Source: Stutzerimonas stutzeri
Lineage (GTDB): Bacteria > Pseudomonadota > Gammaproteobacteria > Pseudomonadales > Pseudomonadaceae
Reading direction: 5' to 3'
Length of the DNA stretch: 36,332 nucleotides
NCBI RefSeq assembly: GCF_024448935.1
Contig: NZ_JAMOIE010000049.1
Coordinates: 1-36,332 of the forward strand
Part shown: positions 1-8,121 of the stretch, piece by piece
Layout: every line of letters starts with the position of its first letter
How positions within the stretch are numbered: position 1 is the first letter of the stretch
The notes under the pieces: generated by a model
The model's input: the letters and a program-made list of their open reading frames with translations, nothing else
Told to the model about the DNA's origin: nothing
Databases searched by the model: none
Made by a program: the position numbers and the translations under genes

Positions 1-212
1 TCAGCGGCGACGCTCGATTTCAAGCCTGTGGCCATATAGTAGTGGCGCTTGTAGCGCAGGTAGCAGACCAGTTCGGTCGCCAGCGCCTCATTCAGCAGGT
101 GGATCACCGTTTCGCGATCGGCCGAATAGCTTTCGGTCACCGCGCCGTTTTCGACATGCTGGCGCGCGCGCTCGCGCAACGTCTGTTTGTCGCTCAATTG
201 CACATGTGTCAT
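1..212 (-). CDS. Ferritin-like (bacterioferritin/Dps-type) protein, N-terminal part, cut by window edge
   Basis: The first 70 codons are visible; the rest lies beyond the left edge. The ATG at 212-210 follows a good AGGAGA ribosome site. After a charged N-terminus (THVQLSDKQTLRERARQHVE) comes the first helix of a ferritin-like four-helix bundle: the stretch LLNEALATELVCYLRYKRHYY carries the E-x6-Y spacing typical of diiron ligands. Pseudomonads carry a widespread family of about 170-180 residues that starts this way and is annotated as bacterioferritin or ferritin-like; the likely role is iron binding or oxidative-stress protection in the cytoplasm. The remaining iron ligands cannot be seen. 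The neighbouring stress-type small genes on the same strand fit, but a shared transcript is not shown. Confidence 0.75.
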   Translation of the reverse strand, partial: MTHVQLSDKQTLRERARQHVENGAVTESYSADRETVIHLLNEALATELVCYLRYKRHYYMATGLKSSVAA

Positions 213-318
213 CACGGTCTCCTGGGTCTGTGGCGCGCGATATGCGCAGCCGGGTGGTCGTCGCGCCTGTCGGCGTCTTGCTGGGCCCTAAGCTGTGATA
301 GGCAGGAATGCGGAAAGT

Positions 319-462
319 TTAGCCGCGTCCGTCACGGGGGCGCTCCGGCTTGCCCGGCTCTTCAATGGGCACTGGCTCACCGGGTTCCTTGCGTTCAGGC
401 TCGGGAATCGGGTTTGGTGTCCCGTCATCGCGAGGGTCGGGTTCCGGCATTCTATCACCCAT
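319..462 (-). CDS. Small proline- and acid-rich ORF (47 aa), translationally coupled
   Basis: This ORF lies directly behind the gene at 462-860. Its ATG (462-460) shares one base with that gene's TGA, giving TGATG, an arrangement typical of translational coupling. An in-frame second ATG lies at 450. The 47-residue product is almost entirely Pro, Glu, Asp, Arg and Gly, with PEPDP, PIPEPE and EPGEPVPIEEPGKPE segments, and has no hydrophobic stretch, so it should be disordered and cytoplasmic. I do not recognise a family and assign no function. Small proline-rich ORFs are easily overlooked, and low sequence complexity means the frame could be fortuitous. The coupling and the open frame running to TAA at 321-319 support it. 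Confidence 0.5.
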   Translation of the reverse strand: MGDRMPEPDPRDDGTPNPIPEPERKEPGEPVPIEEPGKPERPRDGRG

Positions 463-860
463 CAACTGAGCGCCTTTATCAACTCGCCCTTGCGCATCTT
501 CGAGCGCCCGCGCACATCACGCTCCTGCGCTTTATGCATCAGTTCGTCGCGGGTCAGGTCAGTAAGCGATGTGCTACCTGAACGGTCGCTGCGTGCCGAG
601 CCTTTGTTGGATGACTTGCCGGAGCGCGCCTCTGCCGCTCGAAGTGCAGAATCCTTGCGGTCGGCTCGCTTGGCTGTCTCGCTTTTTTCTTGCCCCGAAC
701 CGCCCTTGCGTTCGCCTCCACCGGATTGTTTGTTGACAGTGGCCCAGGCTCGCGCTTCTGCTTCTTTAGCTGGTACGCCGCGCTCTTCATAGCTGTCTTC
801 GATATGTTCGGCTTTACGTTGTTGTTTATCGGTGTATTTGGATTTCTCACCTCTGGGCAT
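462..860 (-). CDS. Lysine/glutamate-rich protein with Rho-N/SAP-like tail ('plasmid stabilization protein' family)
   Basis: The protein has 132 residues and starts at an ATG after an AGGAGG site nine bases upstream. The N-terminus (MPRGEKSKYTDKQ, then KAEHIEDSYEERGV) is the signature of a short family common in pseudomonads and rhizobia, often labelled plasmid stabilization protein. That name has little support here. Residues about 45-95 are a charged, low-complexity linker rich in Gly, Ser, Lys and Arg. The last 30 residues (LTRDELMHKAQERDVRGRSKMRKGELIKAL) look like a Rho N-terminal or SAP-type helix-extended-helix module, which binds nucleic acid in other proteins. A nucleic-acid-associated or desiccation/stress role is inference only. 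The small ORF at 319-462 follows in TGATG overlap. Confidence 0.75.
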   Translation of the reverse strand: MPRGEKSKYTDKQQRKAEHIEDSYEERGVPAKEAEARAWATVNKQSGGGERKGGSGQEKSETAKRADRKDSALRAAEARSGKSSNKGSARSDRSGSTSLTDLTRDELMHKAQERDVRGRSKMRKGELIKALS

Positions 861-1090
861 GACGGCGTCCTCCTGGTGGGGTGGCGATGTGGACCTGCTG
901 GCAGTGGCGCCTGGCGATTGCCGCGCTGCCTATTCTGTTTGGTCCGCGTTGCCGGCCTCGAGTTTCACTCGTGTTAGCATTGCCGGCTGGCGCAACCGGC
1001 CCGCCGACGGCATGGATGGGACAGCCTCCTCACGCCCCGAGGCGACGCATTGGGTCAGCGCGCGCGCAATAATTTTTTGCTACGCCTTGA

Positions 1091-1279
1091 GCAGGCGGAA
1101 CAAAACGCATTTATGCTGGCCTGAACCAAGCGCGCGCCGCGCTATCTCGGCAGCTGCAGACTGATGCGTGTGTCGAGTTTGTGACGAAGGCCGAGCCGGG
1201 CGATGAGAATCACCAGGATATCCATGCCTGCCGTTCACGGCAGGCCTTGAACGAGGCGCTAACCAGATGCGAATCCTAG
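1091..1279 (+). other. Open frame without ATG upstream of rmlD; possible gene remnant
   Basis: Within the 406-base gap between 860 and 1267, one frame stays open for 63 codons, from just after a TGA at 1088 to a TAG at 1277-1279 that overlaps the start of rmlD. The peptide (for example GLNQARAALSRQLQTD and KAEPGDENHQD) has a balanced, protein-like composition, and its third codon positions favour G and C. It contains no ATG or GTG early in the frame. An ATG at 1113 lies in another frame and stops after three codons. It could be the 3' end of a decayed gene or chance. The rest of the gap (861-1090) shows nothing I can name. Confidence 0.2.
1226..1245. other. Perfect hairpin just upstream of rmlD
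   Basis: An 8-bp inverted repeat, GCCTGCCG / CGGCAGGC, with a TTCA loop ends 21 bases before the rmlD start codon. No T-run follows on either strand, so it is not a standard intrinsic terminator. It could be a leader structure or a weak terminator for upstream transcription. Confidence 0.4.
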
Positions 1280-2193
1280 TATGCGGAGCCGGTGGCCAGG
1301 TCGGTCACGAATTGGTAAACCGTGCCAGCCGGTACGGTCTCGAAGCGCTCGGCATGACTCGCGACAATCTTGACATCACCGACGCGGGGCGGGTGGCTGA
1401 CCAGGTTAGTCGGCTCAAGCCCGGGCTTATCATCAATGCGGCCGCTTACACGCATGTCGACAATGCCGAGACGCACAGCGAGAGGGCGTATAGCGTAAAC
1501 CGCGACGGTGCAGAACGGTTGGCGCATGCGGCTCGTCAAGCGTCCATTCCTCTGCTGCACATCTCCACCGATTATGTGTTTTCCGGTAATGCTCGAACGC
1601 CTTACAGTGAAGAAGATGAAGTCGCGCCAACAGGTGTCTATGGCGCTAGCAAGCTGGCGGGCGAAGCGGCCATTCAGGCTGTGCTGGACGAGCATCTTAT
1701 TTTGCGAACCAGCTGGGTCTATGGGGCGCATGGCGCCAATTTCGTGAAAACCATGCTACGCCTTGGCTGCCAGCGCGATGCCCTGTCAGTGGTTGCCGAT
1801 CAGTATGGCTGCCCCACTCAGGCTGGTAGCATTGCCGATGCGTTGCTGGAAATGGCGCAGCGTTATGCCCAGAGCGGCATTTTGGCGTGGGGGCTCTATC
1901 ATTACAGTGGGCGCTCGCCGTGTAGCTGGTTCGACTTCGCCGTGGAGGTTTTCCGTCAGGCGGAAGCCAAGGGCATGCTTGCTGCCCGCCCAAAGGTATC
2001 GCCTATCAGCACCGCTCAATACCCCACTCCCGCGCGCCGTCCGGCTTGGTCGGTACTCGATTGCTCGAAGTTCGAGACGACGTTTGGCATCGAAACCCAC
2101 GACTGGCATGACGACCTTTCCATTGTGCTCGATGCGCTGGCTGAGGCCGCAACTGGTGCAACCGCGGGTACCGCGCAGCACACCCAGGCCTGA
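1267..2193 (+). CDS. rmlD: dTDP-4-dehydrorhamnose reductase (RmlD)
   Basis: The 308-residue protein is an extended short-chain dehydrogenase. It would reduce dTDP-4-dehydro-L-rhamnose to dTDP-L-rhamnose with NAD(P)H, the last step of dTDP-rhamnose synthesis in the cytoplasm. The nucleotide-binding GAGGQVG sits at residues 7-13, the conserved STDYVF at 100-105, and the catalytic YGASK at 125-129 with Tyr125 and Lys129; Thr101 completes the triad. Length is normal for the family. rmlA, rmlB and rmlC are not in the window, so this copy stands alone; lone rmlD-type genes also occur as general NDP-sugar reductases (RfbD-like), so the precise substrate is not certain. The C-terminal tail is Ala/Thr/Gln-rich and probably disordered. 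Confidence 0.88.
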   Translation: MRILVCGAGGQVGHELVNRASRYGLEALGMTRDNLDITDAGRVADQVSRLKPGLIINAAAYTHVDNAETHSERAYSVNRDGAERLAHAARQASIPLLHISTDYVFSGNARTPYSEEDEVAPTGVYGASKLAGEAAIQAVLDEHLILRTSWVYGAHGANFVKTMLRLGCQRDALSVVADQYGCPTQAGSIADALLEMAQRYAQSGILAWGLYHYSGRSPCSWFDFAVEVFRQAEAKGMLAARPKVSPISTAQYPTPARRPAWSVLDCSKFETTFGIETHDWHDDLSIVLDALAEAATGATAGTAQHTQA

Positions 2194-2327
2194 GCCTCCG
2201 GCGCGGCGATATCAACACTGGGGCGCATCGGCCTGGGTGTGATGTGGTGAGCTGACGCGAGACTCGGGTATTCTGCGCGGTCTTTTGCGGGGCGACCTGA
2301 AGTCGCAACGATTGCTGGAGAAACCGC

Positions 2328-3227
2328 GTGGTAGTGTTTCAGGCAATATTGCCGATCTTCGGCTTGATCGTGCTCGGCTACCTGTTGGGCTGGCGTGGTT
2401 GGCTGGCGGGGGAGGCGGCAACTGGGCTCGCCAATATCACCTTCAAACTGTTCATGCCGGCAGTCCTGTTCACCGACATTGCCCGTGCGCAGCTTAGCGA
2501 CGGCATGTCAGCGACACTGTTATTGGCCTATTTCGGGCCGGCACTCACTGTTTTCATGCTGGTGGCGCTGATCGCCCACCGTCTGCTCGGGCGCGCCTCG
2601 CCCCTCGGCTTGACCGCGGCCTACTCGAACAACGTGTTGGTCGGAATTCCTCTGGTGACCACCTTGCTCGGGCCGGCGAGCCTGGTGTACGTGTTCGCCG
2701 TTCTGGTGTTTCACAGCCTGGTCCTGTTCTCGCTACAAAGCTTTTACAACGCGTTCGGTGCAGGGCAAAAGGTCAATGCCGCGGGGTTGCTGAAGAATCT
2801 GGCCAACCCGCTCATTGTTGGCCTGTTGCTCGGTGCTTTGTCGAATATATCCGGCTGGGACCTGCCGCTGCCGATCTGGCGTGTCGCAGATTGGCTCGCC
2901 CAGGCGGCATTGCCGTGCGCGCTGTTGGTGCTGGGCATCAGTCTGTCACGTTATCGGTTGCGGCCTGGCGCCACGGCTCTCGGACTGGCGCTGGTGAAGC
3001 TCGCTCTGTTTCCGTTGCTGGTCTGGTTTGTCGGCAGATGGTTGCCGGGCCTCGGTCATGACGCCTTGAGCGTGTTGGTGTTGCTGGCCGCGTGCCCGAG
3101 CGGGGTCAACGTGCTGGCCTTCGTGGTCAATCAGGAAGACACCCGCGCGGTCAGCTCGACGGTGTTTCTCTCGACGCTTTTGGCGGCGATCAGTTTGCCG
3201 CTGTGGATGCTGCTGCTGTCGAGCTGA
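2328..3227 (+). CDS. AEC-family transporter (auxin efflux carrier-like permease)
   Basis: The protein has 299 residues and is an integral inner-membrane protein with about ten hydrophobic segments, from VFQAILPIFGLIVLGYLLGW at the N-terminus to a hydrophobic C-terminus (AISLPLWMLLLSS). The N-terminal half keeps the family pattern of a Gly-rich first helix followed by KLFMPAVLFTDIA. The second half has the typical SGVNVLAFVVNQE before the last helix. Members of the auxin efflux carrier family export organic anions such as malate or malonate; the substrate cannot be read from sequence. The start is a GTG at 2328 behind a weak GGAGA; a second GTG six bases on is also possible. The gene stands alone, with 134 bases to rmlD. 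Confidence 0.85.
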   Translation: MVVFQAILPIFGLIVLGYLLGWRGWLAGEAATGLANITFKLFMPAVLFTDIARAQLSDGMSATLLLAYFGPALTVFMLVALIAHRLLGRASPLGLTAAYSNNVLVGIPLVTTLLGPASLVYVFAVLVFHSLVLFSLQSFYNAFGAGQKVNAAGLLKNLANPLIVGLLLGALSNISGWDLPLPIWRVADWLAQAALPCALLVLGISLSRYRLRPGATALGLALVKLALFPLLVWFVGRWLPGLGHDALSVLVLLAACPSGVNVLAFVVNQEDTRAVSSTVFLSTLLAAISLPLWMLLLSS

Positions 3228-3236
3228 CTGCGCCGG

Positions 3237-3986
3237 TCAGGTCTGCTCATCGGTACTACGCCCATGGTGGGCGACGATGTCTTCCAGGCGCAGCCCGGTC
3301 AGGCCGTGGATGGTCTTCCAGAGGTAATAGAAGATCGCCATCATCATCACCATGCTCGGGATTGCAATCATCGGATAGCTGAGCAAGGTCATTCGGCCAA
3401 GTTCTGCATTGAATGCCTCGCTACCGGCGGGGCTGTTGACGATCCATTTGGCCAGCGCGTAATTCATCAACGAGGAGAAGAAGAAGGTGCCACTGAGAAA
3501 GTAGGTGGCGCGCAGCAGTCGCGTCTCGAAGTGAGCGGTTTGTCCGTTGCGCTCAAGTTGCTCATGGACCTTGTCGACGTTCAGCACCTTGGGGTTGTAG
3601 AGCAAGGTGCGAATCAACGGAAAGCGAGTGCGGGTGGAGGCCAGCACGGCGACACCAATGATGCCGGGAATCGTCGCTTCCTTGATCGCCAGCCATTTCG
3701 GGTCGAGCTGCAGCAAGCCGATGCCGCCGGTAAGCAGCACGCTGATCAGGCCCAGCAGGGCTATCCAGTTGAACGTGCGGTATTTCAGCAGTTCGAACAA
3801 CCCCCAGCCGAGCGGCAAGGCCAGCGCCAGCAACAGTGCGCCATCCGCGCCGAGGCGGTCTTCGCCGCTGAGTTTCATCAGGATCAGCGATGGGATGACG
3901 ATGCTGATGGCCAGGTCGATTAAAGGGCGCGGCTTATGCGTGGCCGGTTGCTCGGAGGCGGGTCGGTTGGTGCGGGTAGTGGTCAT
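3237..3986 (-). CDS. VC0807-family multi-pass membrane protein
   Basis: The protein has 249 residues with about six to seven hydrophobic segments (LIDLAISIVIPSLILM, LLLALALPLGWGLFELL, WIALLGLISVLLTGGIGLL, FLSGTFFFSSLMNYALA, and others). It matches my memory of a proteobacterial family labelled VC0807 and often loosely called MFS transporter. It is much shorter than a true MFS protein. The frame is open further upstream, but the ATG at 3986 (MTTTRTNRPASE) fits the family's length and leaves a normal gap to the upstream gene; the ribosome site is weak. The C-terminus TGLRLEDIVAHHGRSTDEQT is cytoplasmic by charge. It follows the gene at 4075-5025 on the same strand by 88 bases. Function unknown. 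Confidence 0.75.
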   Translation of the reverse strand: MTTTRTNRPASEQPATHKPRPLIDLAISIVIPSLILMKLSGEDRLGADGALLLALALPLGWGLFELLKYRTFNWIALLGLISVLLTGGIGLLQLDPKWLAIKEATIPGIIGVAVLASTRTRFPLIRTLLYNPKVLNVDKVHEQLERNGQTAHFETRLLRATYFLSGTFFFSSLMNYALAKWIVNSPAGSEAFNAELGRMTLLSYPMIAIPSMVMMMAIFYYLWKTIHGLTGLRLEDIVAHHGRSTDEQT

Positions 3987-4074
3987 GTGATCCGATTTCG
4001 TCTTGTAAGAGGGCGAATGATCGCGCGGCAAGGCGCGCATAGCCATAGGGCAGTGATGTCGTTTCGTGACTCGC

Positions 4075-5025
4075 TCAGCGCCTTGCAGGGCCGGTGCGTC
4101 GTCGCAGCGACCACTGTCCCGCTTCAAACAGCGCGACTACCAGGATTGCCAGGGCAAGCGGCAGAAGCAGGTAGAACCCCCGGAAAACGATTAGCGCGGC
4201 GAGCACGTCAGCCGTAGCCAGCTCCGGCATGGCGGCCAGGAAGGTCACTTCGAGCACCCCGAGTCCACCGGGGGCATGTGATAGCAACGCCAGCGAGAAT
4301 GAGGCAAGGAATACGCCGAGCACCGCCAGATAGCCAGGATTGCCTGTCTCGGGCAGCGCAAAATAGATGATTGCCGCGGCACAGGCGAGTTCCAGCGGCG
4401 CGGCTATCAGCTGTCTCCCGACAATGGGCAGGCGCGGGTAGGTGATTCGCCATTTGCCTAGCTGCATTGGCGGAAAATGTCGCCAGGCGCCGATCACGTA
4501 AAGCCCGACAAGGCATAGCAGCGAAGCGCCTATGGCAATCGATAGCCATGGCTCGACATCGATCAGCCTGTTGAGCAAATCCGGTCTGCAGATCAACACG
4601 ATGCCGCTGGCCAACAGCGTACCAAGGAGAAAGGTCACCGAGCAGAATACGATCAGTACGCCGATTTCGTGAGGCGTCAGTCCTTTGCTGCGGTACGCAC
4701 GGTAGCGCACGACTGCACCAGAAAACACGGACGCGCCAACATTATGGGCGAGGGCGTAGGTGGTGAACGAGCAGAGCGTGATGAACCACCATGAGATGTG
4801 CTTACCCAGGTGAGCGATGGCGATTCGGTCGTACCAGGCCAATGCTACGTAGGCGCCCAGGGTTGCCAGGCCGGCCAGCATCCAGTCATGGGCGCTGATC
4901 GCGGCGAGGCTGTCGGTCAGTTCGGTCAGTGAAAGATTACCAATCTCCTGATAGAGCAGATAACCGGACAGCACTACCGCCGTGATGCCCACAAGGGTCC
5001 AGGCGACATCGCTCCTCTTGATCAT
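4075..5025 (-). CDS. Lysylphosphatidylglycerol synthase TM-region / UPF0104-family flippase-like protein
   Basis: The protein has 316 residues with about eight membrane helices. It has the organisation of the transmembrane half of MprF-type proteins (also the YbhN/UPF0104 family): a first helix, then the conserved block from ALAHNVGASVFSGAVVRYRAYRSKGLTPHE, and a late SHAPGGLGVLEVTFLAAMPE motif that is diagnostic. It lacks the catalytic lysyl-transferase domain, so it may flip or bind lipids rather than modify them; this is inference from the family. The chosen ATG at 5025 (MIKRSDVAW) has an AAGGAG eight bases upstream; a longer frame to 5076 is open but has no better site. It may be co-transcribed with the VC0807-family gene that follows. 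Confidence 0.82.
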   Translation of the reverse strand: MIKRSDVAWTLVGITAVVLSGYLLYQEIGNLSLTELTDSLAAISAHDWMLAGLATLGAYVALAWYDRIAIAHLGKHISWWFITLCSFTTYALAHNVGASVFSGAVVRYRAYRSKGLTPHEIGVLIVFCSVTFLLGTLLASGIVLICRPDLLNRLIDVEPWLSIAIGASLLCLVGLYVIGAWRHFPPMQLGKWRITYPRLPIVGRQLIAAPLELACAAAIIYFALPETGNPGYLAVLGVFLASFSLALLSHAPGGLGVLEVTFLAAMPELATADVLAALIVFRGFYLLLPLALAILVVALFEAGQWSLRRRTGPARR

Positions 5026-5186
5026 TGCGTGGGCTCCTTGGCGACGGCTCATGCCTCGAAGCGAAGGTTCGGACAATGGTGATGCTGCGTCGCTGAGTCA
5101 TTCGGCCGGTCTTTTTATCGGCAGCGGACCGGGCGTTTTGTTCATTGTTGGACGAAAGGCACCTGACTGGAGCACGCCTGTAGCCC

Positions 5187-5211
5187 CGCTAGGCAAGGCC
5201 AAAGCCTAGCG
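5187..5211. other. Hairpin overlapping the retS stop codon
   Basis: An 8-bp perfect inverted repeat, CGCTAGGC / GCCTAGCG with a nine-base loop, includes the retS TAG stop. It lacks a T-run on the left strand, so termination there would be inefficient or factor-assisted. The remaining intergenic bases 5026-5186 show nothing further. Confidence 0.35.
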
Positions 5212-8007
5212 ATGCGCGGTGGCGGCTCGGCTCCGGGCCCAGTGCTCGATCAGCTCGCGCAGCTGGGCGATATCGACAGGTTTGGCCATGTGCCCATCCA
5301 TCCCTGCGGCGCGGGCGCGCGCGCGGTGCTCGCTGAGAATATGTGCAGTCAGCGCCACCACCGGCGTCCGCGGCCTGGCCTCGGAGGTTTCCCAAGCGCG
5401 CAGCTGTGCAGTTGCCTCGAAGCCGTCCATCACCGGCATCTCACAGTCCATCAGCACCAGGTCGTAGGGGTGCGTCTTGATCAGTGCCAGCGCCTGCGCT
5501 CCATTGCTGGCGGTATCCGGGTTGAGGTTGAGCTTGCTCAGCATGCCGCGGATGACCTTGGTGGATATGTTGTTGTCCTCGGCGACCAGGATGCGGAAAT
5601 CGCCCGGCACCGTAAGCGGAGCGTTGGCTGGGGTCGCCGAGGACGGTGTGATCGCGCTGATGCGGCGCGCAAGCTCGTCCGCCAAGGTGGTTTTCAGGGT
5701 GTAGCCGGCCACGGGTTTGGCCAGGATGCGTTTGATGCCAGCGTTGCGCGCGATGATCTTGTTCGGCGCGTTGCTCATTCCGGTCAGCATGATCAACAGG
5801 ATGTCGTGGTTAAGGCTGAAGTCTTCCTTGATTCTGCTCGCCAGTTGCATGCCCGTCATCCCGGGCATGTCCTGATCAAGCAAAACCACGTCGAAACAGT
5901 CGCCTAGGTGCGCCTTGGTTCGCAGTAGCGCCAGCGCCTCTTTGCCTGAGGCAACCGCACTGACCTCCATGCCCCAGCTGCTGCACTGCTGGCCGAGCAC
6001 TTTCCGGCAGGTATCGTTGTCATCCACCACCAGCAGCCGGGCGCCTTTGAGCTGATTATCCAGATCGCTGGCGGGCCCGGCGATTTCGGCCGCCAGTGGC
6101 AGACTCATCCACAGCGTGTTACCGGCAATGCCGCCGGTCTGAATGCCGAACTCGCCATCCATCAGGTGTATCAGCTGTCGGGCGATGATCAAGCCGAGGC
6201 GGCCACCATGGCGCGTCGCGGCGAGAAAGTCGCGGCTATCCAACGCAGCGCTGAGCAGGGCATCCCGCTCCTGTGTTTCCAGCGGTCGTCCGCTGTCCTG
6301 TACGGTGATGCGCAGGCGGGGCTGGCCCTCGCGGTCATCCACCGCTGCGGTCAGTAACACCTCGCCTTCTTCGGTTTGCTTGAAGGCGTTGTCGAGCAGA
6401 TTCAATAATGCCTGGCGCAAGCGAGTCGGGTCGCCAGCAACCACATGCGGCATCTGAGGCTGGACAAAGCTGATCAGCTCGACTCGCTGCTGTTCGGCCT
6501 TGGCGCGGAAAATGCCGAGGCAATCTTCGATAAGGGCGTTGAGATCAAACTGCACGTCGTCCAGCTCGACCTGTCCGGACTCCAGCTTGGAAATGTCCAG
6601 AATCTCGTTGATCAAATTGAGCAACTCGTTGCCGGAGCTGTGAATGGTCTGGACGTAGTCACGTTGTTTGGCTGATAGCGAGGTGCTCAGTAGCAGTTCA
6701 CTCATGCCAAGCACACCGTTCATCGGAGTACGAATCTCGTGGCTGATCTTTGCCAGGAAGTCCGCTTTGGTCCGCAATTCGGCAATATTAACGGCTTCGG
6801 CTGTATGTTGGTTGCGGCTGTCCGACTGAATTTGTCGCTGCCGCTCGAGCAGCGCGAAGCTGAGGATCAACCCAGAGCAGGTCGCCACGCTGAACATGAT
6901 CCCGGTCAGCCAATCCGGGCCGGATTGATTGAAGCCCAGTAGAACGGGCAGGACGACGAGGACCAGGCCGCCATCGAACAGCAGCATGCCAGCAACCAGC
7001 AATCGGGCGGGTTCGTAGCGCTGCCGCCAATGATGAATTGCCACGACGGTAACGGTGACGGCGGTGGCTAGCACCAGCGCATGTATCAACCAGCTGAACC
7101 AGAGGTGACCGGTGAACAGTATGGTTGCTCCGAGTGCGCTGACCAGGCCTGTTTCCAGCGCAAGCACCCCGGTTATCCAGGGCACCTTGCGGTTATGGAA
7201 GAAGCCATATGTGAAGGCTAGCAAGGAAATACAGCTCAGCAATGCGGCCATATCGGCGATCAGCGGCTGGCTAGAGATCAGCTTGGGCGACCAGACTGCA
7301 AGCAGACCCAGATTGGCGATCGCAGAAGTCAGGAGCGCGCCGTGCAGCAAGGCAAGCCATACATGGCTGTAGCTCAAGGTGTAGGCAAAGCGCAGCAGGT
7401 TGTAGATGGTCAGCAGGGCCAGGGCACCGAGCAATGCACCAAACAGGTAAGCCGGGCGCGCCAGCCCGGCAAGCCCTATCTCATCCACGGTCCTGAACCA
7501 GGCCATGATCGGGTGGGACGATTGCAGGCGGATGTAGGCTTCGCGAGGCGTGTCGTCATTGGCAAGCGAAAACAGATAGGCACGAGTAGGCAGGTGGGGC
7601 GACTCGAGAGGCCTGAGTCCGCCTGTTTGAACATGGCGTTCCAGTTGGCCATCGCGCAGCAAGTAAAAATCGAGGTATTGCACGCGTGGCGCGAAGATCC
7701 ACAACCAGTTCGGATCGACGAACGCCGGAAGGGTCACCTGCAACCAGACGGCGTTATCGCTGGCGGGTGCGGCATAGGCACGGGTGTCGATTCGCTGGAA
7801 CAGGCTGCGCTGAGCCAGAACCTCATCAAGGGTGAGGAGGCCGGATTGATCGATGAGCAAGCGCCAGTTGGGCTTTGTCGCCGGTAGGGCATCTGGCGAT
7901 ACGGGAAGGGAAGTCGGCTCGCTACTGGCGGCGAATGCAGGCCATGCGACCAGTTCAGCCAACAACAGACTGAAGCCAAAAGCAATGGCGACCCAGAGTC
8001 GACGCAC
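5206..8007 (-). CDS. retS: RetS-type hybrid sensor kinase with tandem receivers
   Basis: The protein has 933 residues from the GTG at 8007, which has AAGGGA upstream. Order: signal/first helix (1-28), a periplasmic 7TMR-DISM extracellular domain (about 40-175), seven membrane helices (about 185-390), HisKA with SHEIRTP (His423), an ATPase domain (about 525-640), then receivers with phospho-acceptor Asp711 (LLDQDMPGMTG) and Asp854 (LMDCEMPVMDG). There is no HPt. The ATPase is degenerate: the N box is NLLDNAFKQT, but the G1 box reads DSGRPLE instead of D-x-G-x-G, and the G2 region is GGRLGL. This layout, with its near match to His424/Asp713/Asp858 of P. aeruginosa RetS and its place next to purD, identifies RetS. 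In P. aeruginosa RetS binds GacS and holds back the Gac/Rsm switch from acute to chronic behaviour; that role here is inferred. Confidence 0.9.
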   Translation of the reverse strand: MRRLWVAIAFGFSLLLAELVAWPAFAASSEPTSLPVSPDALPATKPNWRLLIDQSGLLTLDEVLAQRSLFQRIDTRAYAAPASDNAVWLQVTLPAFVDPNWLWIFAPRVQYLDFYLLRDGQLERHVQTGGLRPLESPHLPTRAYLFSLANDDTPREAYIRLQSSHPIMAWFRTVDEIGLAGLARPAYLFGALLGALALLTIYNLLRFAYTLSYSHVWLALLHGALLTSAIANLGLLAVWSPKLISSQPLIADMAALLSCISLLAFTYGFFHNRKVPWITGVLALETGLVSALGATILFTGHLWFSWLIHALVLATAVTVTVVAIHHWRQRYEPARLLVAGMLLFDGGLVLVVLPVLLGFNQSGPDWLTGIMFSVATCSGLILSFALLERQRQIQSDSRNQHTAEAVNIAELRTKADFLAKISHEIRTPMNGVLGMSELLLSTSLSAKQRDYVQTIHSSGNELLNLINEILDISKLESGQVELDDVQFDLNALIEDCLGIFRAKAEQQRVELISFVQPQMPHVVAGDPTRLRQALLNLLDNAFKQTEEGEVLLTAAVDDREGQPRLRITVQDSGRPLETQERDALLSAALDSRDFLAATRHGGRLGLIIARQLIHLMDGEFGIQTGGIAGNTLWMSLPLAAEIAGPASDLDNQLKGARLLVVDDNDTCRKVLGQQCSSWGMEVSAVASGKEALALLRTKAHLGDCFDVVLLDQDMPGMTGMQLASRIKEDFSLNHDILLIMLTGMSNAPNKIIARNAGIKRILAKPVAGYTLKTTLADELARRISAITPSSATPANAPLTVPGDFRILVAEDNNISTKVIRGMLSKLNLNPDTASNGAQALALIKTHPYDLVLMDCEMPVMDGFEATAQLRAWETSEARPRTPVVALTAHILSEHRARARAAGMDGHMAKPVDIAQLRELIEHWARSRAATAHR

Positions 8008-8038
8008 GGTTGAGGTCCCTTCATGTGTGTGACGGTGG

Positions 8039-8067
8039 ATTATAACCACCGTACTGGCGCTCAGTGA
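8039..8067 (-). promoter_or_regulatory. Putative retS promoter inside a palindrome
   Basis: On the left strand a perfect -10 TATAAT (8044-8039) lies about 32 bases before the retS GTG. It is framed by GGTGG and CCACC arms (8034-8050), forming a palindrome that could be an operator. The -35 position (8067-8062, TCACTG) is a poor match. It separates retS from purD upstream. Confidence 0.5.
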
Positions 8068-8121
8068 TGTCCGCAGCGACCGATAGGCGCTGCCGTCGCG
8101 CACATTGCCGCGATTTCGCGC

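Noticed and set aside
861..1090. Open frames of 60-110 codons on the right strand
   Set aside because: No ribosome site, no known motif and overlap with each other; composition is not protein-like.
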